Source: Physocladia obscura (Eukaryota; Chytridiomycota; Chytridiomycetes; Chytridiales; Chytriomycetaceae). Taken from it: DNA of 10,777 bases. Under the pieces are notes generated by a model. It saw nothing but the letters and a program-made list of their open reading frames with translations. It searched no databases and was not told the origin of the DNA. Location of the stretch: the NCBI GenBank assembly GCA_027596945.1, contig JADGJH010001304.1, positions 1 to 10,777 on the forward strand. The letters run 5' to 3'. Numbering within the stretch: position 1 is the stretch's first letter; each line of letters begins with the position of its first letter. Below are positions 8,338 through 10,777 of the stretch, piece after piece. Position numbers and translations under genes: made by a program.

Positions 8338-8490
8338 TTATAACAAAATTTTTTTTGTCTTGTATACTTTTAATGTGTGATGAAACCAAGGGTAAACAAA
8401 GAAAAATGAGAAGAAAAAAAAATTCCAATTGTATACATGATAATATAAATCGTTCAATTTAAGGGCTCCACCGAGTTAACCAAGTGTTTT
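8338..8490. other. AT-rich intergenic stretch after the SH3 gene
   Basis: No coding region seen. It contains two GTATAC words (near 8361 and 8432), long A/T runs, and an ATTAAA-like hexamer on the minus strand near 8369-8374 that could serve as a poly(A) signal for the SH3 gene. Confidence 0.4.
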
Positions 8491-10260
8491 TCATCGCCCA
8501 AAAACCTGTCTAGATTCTCTACGCGCAGGCGGTCGCGTCTGCGCCTTCATTTTTTTATTTGATCCAATCGAATCCAAACAAACCAATGGCACAATTCCAA
8601 CCATCCCTGTCGCCGCCTGCTTCGCGAGACACCACCCGTCGCTAAAAGTTTCCTTGATAATCAACACGTCACCAATCTTGACTGTCATTTCGTCGTACTC
8701 GACGCCCGTGAATGGCGTAATGACCTTCATTTTGAGTTTGTTTGCGCCGCTGCCAACAGGTGGGGGAAACGGCGCGGCGGGGGCCTCGAGAGTTATAGTG
8801 TCATCTTCGAAATTCTGATAACTATTGGAACTCGATTTTCCAAAAATGCTGTAGATGCTTTGACGAATACTGCTAGTTTTCGCAGCTGCTTCCGTGTGTC
8901 GGCCGGCTTTCTTCGCACGTTGGCGTTGGTATCGCAACGCTGTTCGACTTTGCGATTGTGTAGGGTTTCTATTTAAATTTTTTATTTTAATTGCCAAGTC
9001 AGTCAATTTCCGTTTCGTCTTTCTCAATGACCGCGCTCTAAACTAGTATATTAGCTTCGCTCGCTCGCTCTCCAATCAATTGCTTTTTTATCGCTGACAC
9101 CGCATTCATTGCGCAAATTTTTACCGTCATTTCTTTTATACAAAATTCCCTTCGCTCAATGCATTATAGCCACCCCATTACTTTGCATACAACATACTTT
9201 GAAACATCGGTAGCATCACCGTTAATATCAGTATCGGCATAAACAGAGCCACCAAAAATACTGCTAAAAATGCTTTGTCGTTTTGGCCGATTACCGCCCT
9301 GATTTTGTCGGCGCAAGGTAGCTCGACCTTGAAGGGGTTCCTGATTTCTAAAAGGTGGTTAGTCTATGGATAAGCGAGAGGACAGATAACACACTCGAAA
9401 ATGACACGGGAGGGCTGGGGAGTGGCGACTGGACGGAAGGCGATGGTAATATGGTTGTTCCAGCGTTGCAGCTTCAGGACGACACCCCACAGAATGCCAA
9501 ACAGGACCATGACGCCCCATGCGATGCCGGATGCAATGTAAGGAAGGGTGCGTGCGGGGGTGATGAGGCTGAGCTTCTGGGCATTGGTGAGCTGGGCAAA
9601 GGGTACGGGGAGGAGTTGGCTAGCTGACGTGGCGGGAGTAGCAGTCGAGTTGGCGGTTGAGGCGGGCACAAAGGAGGGCACGAGCGACGAGTTGGAGAGA
9701 AACTTTGCGCAGAGGGCGGCGTCGGCGGCGTCGAGGCAGGAGGCGCCGCAGAAGGACGCGGCGTCGGCGGCGTAGCGGAAGCCGACAAACTGCGTCTCGA
9801 CCGACAGGCCCTGCCAGCAGGTGGCGGGGTCGTTCGTGGCGAATGCGTCCTGGCACGTCAGCAGCTGCGTGGCGTTGAAGGCGCTGCGCTCCTGCAGCGA
9901 GGCGGCGGAGCTCGACGACGCGGGGCACACGGCCGCGTCGCCAAACAGCGCGTTGACGGACGCGGCGTTGGCGGCGCACGACGCGGCACACAGCGGCTGG
10001 TACGGCGCCGTGGACAGCGCCGCGCACGCCGCCGCCGACACCGCAACCAGGTAGTTGCAGATCAGCGACTGCTGGTACCGCACAAAGTGGCCCGTGTATC
10101 CCGAGCAGCCGTACGTCGTCGCAAAGTGCTCCGTGCCCAGCAGCGTCGCCACGTACGTGTCCACCGTGCTGGCGTTCTGGATCGGCCCGCTCGCCGCTAT
10201 CATCTGCGCCCCCAGCTCGCCACACGCCGTGCTGCCCGTTAGCGAGAAGCAAGTACTCAT
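8491..10260 (-). CDS. Fungal Cys-rich ectodomain membrane protein with C-terminal SH3 domain
   Basis: Three exons on the minus strand: 10260-9408, 9347-9198 and 9035-8491, about 515 residues. Intron 1 (9407-9348, 60 bases) has GTGTCA, a consensus ACTAAC branch site and TTTTAG. Intron 2 (9197-9036) uses GTATGT; donors at 9190 or 9181 with an acceptor at 9038 also stay in frame. The start MSTCFSLTGSTAC is the first ATG. Residues 4-190 are Cys-rich with the fungal motif CFSLTGSTAC, YGCSG and RYQQSLICNYL. Hydrophobic segments lie at about 241-263 (YIASGIAWGVMVLFGILWGV) and 310-333 (AFLAVFLVALFMPILILTVM). A basic linker precedes a Pro-rich stretch and an SH3 domain at about 436-491 (ITPFTGVEYDEMTVKIGD, DGWCLAKQ, GIVPLVCL). 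This family is presumed to link surface sensing to SH3 partners. Oddities: no signal peptide is visible and a second membrane segment is present. The alternative is two genes, with exon 2 ending at TAA 9180-9178. Confidence 0.75.
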
Positions 10261-10446
10261 TTCCACCGGTCTTTTAATCAACTAAAAATCCATCCAATAA
10301 AAAACGAATATGTCAGCTAAAAGAAACCCTAGCCTATGCAAGCTGAATAACTGATCTCCTCCCCTGCAGCAACAATCTGACAAATGACTTTGCGATTTTG
10401 CAATTTTTTTGTTCGTTATTGTCCGCACTAAATATGCACCATATCA
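10261..10446. other. Promoter/5' region of the SH3 membrane-protein gene
   Basis: About 186 bases between the ATG of the SH3 gene and the stop of the candidate upstream exon, both on the minus strand. A CTGAC followed by a T-rich stretch and GATTTTTAG just before the ATG (minus strand, around 10275-10315) resembles an intron end, so a 5' UTR intron or a missed first exon is possible. I looked for an exon encoding a signal peptide here and found none. Confidence 0.4.
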
Positions 10447-10537
10447 CTACTTCGGAGCTGCGCCAAGATCCTCTTTCATTTGTTTAGGGTTCGCCAAATT
10501 AAAATTTTTAGCGTCTCCAATTTCATCCAAAATGAAT
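10447..10537 (-). CDS. Candidate last exon of a gene running in from the right edge
   Basis: After a strong acceptor (T run then TAG, minus strand) the frame A|TTC ATT TTG... encodes 29 residues, ILDEIGDAKNFNLANPKQMK then EDLGAAPK, and a TAG at 10449-10447. The composition is much more protein-like than its surroundings and ends with a polar helix-like tail. A consensus donor GTGAGT at 10583 would create a 46-base intron, but the phases do not agree: one joined frame gives an immediate TGA, another gives a different open frame. The partner exon may therefore lie elsewhere or beyond the window. Partial; family not recognised. Confidence 0.4.
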
Positions 10538-10777
10538 CTAAAAAAAATGATATCATAACAATGTCACTCATGAACCAACTCACCAATCATCAATGACTCT
10601 ATTGCAATATAAGAAACTGCTATAAAAGTATAAAGCAGTTAAAAAAGAATGTTTGCGATAAAATAGAGACATGTGATCTGAGAACTTTTTCACAGACATG
10701 CAAAAAAAAAAAATAAAACACGTCTGACGCAATTTAAAAGTTTTTTACCTATATAAGCAATAATAATAGAAATTAAA
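10538..10777. other. AT-rich right edge, partly open on the minus strand
   Basis: On the minus strand an ATG near 10700 opens MSVKKFSDHMSLFYRKHSFL and continues about 20 codons to RVIDDW and a TGA next to the GTGAGT donor. It could be an upstream exon of the same gene as 10447-10537, but the joined frame is broken, so I do not call it. A-runs and an AATAAT repeat fill the rest. Confidence 0.3.

Noticed and set aside
9474..10252. Overlapping plus- and minus-strand frames in the SH3 gene's first exon
   Set aside because: They are Arg/Pro-rich shadows caused by high GC. The ectodomain frame with its regular Cys pattern is the real one.
1..10777. tRNA, rRNA, CRISPR or transposase genes
   Set aside because: I scanned both strands by eye for cloverleaf-like pieces, regular spacer arrays and transposase motifs and saw none convincing; a covariance-model scan was not possible.

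Overview
This looks like a piece of a compact eukaryotic genome, most likely fungal and probably an early-diverging or zoosporic (chytrid-like) lineage. Three signs point that way. The introns are short GT-AG introns (44, 58, 60 and 61 bases, plus one longer, less certain one), one with a textbook ACTAAC branch site. Start codons have A at -3. One gene belongs to an architecture I associate with fungi: a Cys-rich 'GSTAC' ectodomain, a membrane segment and a C-terminal SH3 domain. Intergenic DNA is very AT-rich with long A/T runs. No bacterial operon, phage, IS element, CRISPR array, rRNA or tRNA was recognised. The lineage is inference from family content, not from a marker gene.

Layout. 1-334 is AT-rich 3' flank. 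335-1895 (minus) is a two-exon GT90/CAP10-type Golgi glycosyltransferase with an N-terminal signal anchor. 2001-2362 (minus) holds a small two-exon candidate gene or a frameshifted relic, back to back with the next gene. 2415-4514 (plus) is a single-exon mitochondrial PPR-like protein whose 5' half is extremely GC-rich. 4515-5497 is gene-poor, with a (TTA)12 microsatellite and a perfect 12-bp inverted repeat. 5498-7888 (plus) is a three-exon gene for an ankyrin-repeat/AIG1-like GTPase with coiled coils, the most interesting protein here. 7885-8337 (minus) is an open frame interrupted by two stops, probably a decayed gene. 8491-10260 (minus) is a three-exon (three-part model) gene for a membrane protein with Cys-rich ectodomain, two hydrophobic segments and an SH3 domain. 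At the right edge, 10447-10537 (minus) looks like the last exon of another gene.

The genes do not form a pathway. They are ordinary single eukaryotic transcription units: secretory-pathway glycosylation, mitochondrial RNA metabolism, a putative signalling or defence GTPase, and a cell-surface SH3 adaptor. Several apparent starts in naive translation are TTG/GTG; I moved starts to the first supported ATG and joined exons where donor, acceptor and phase agree. No transcript evidence was available, so all exon joins are predictions.
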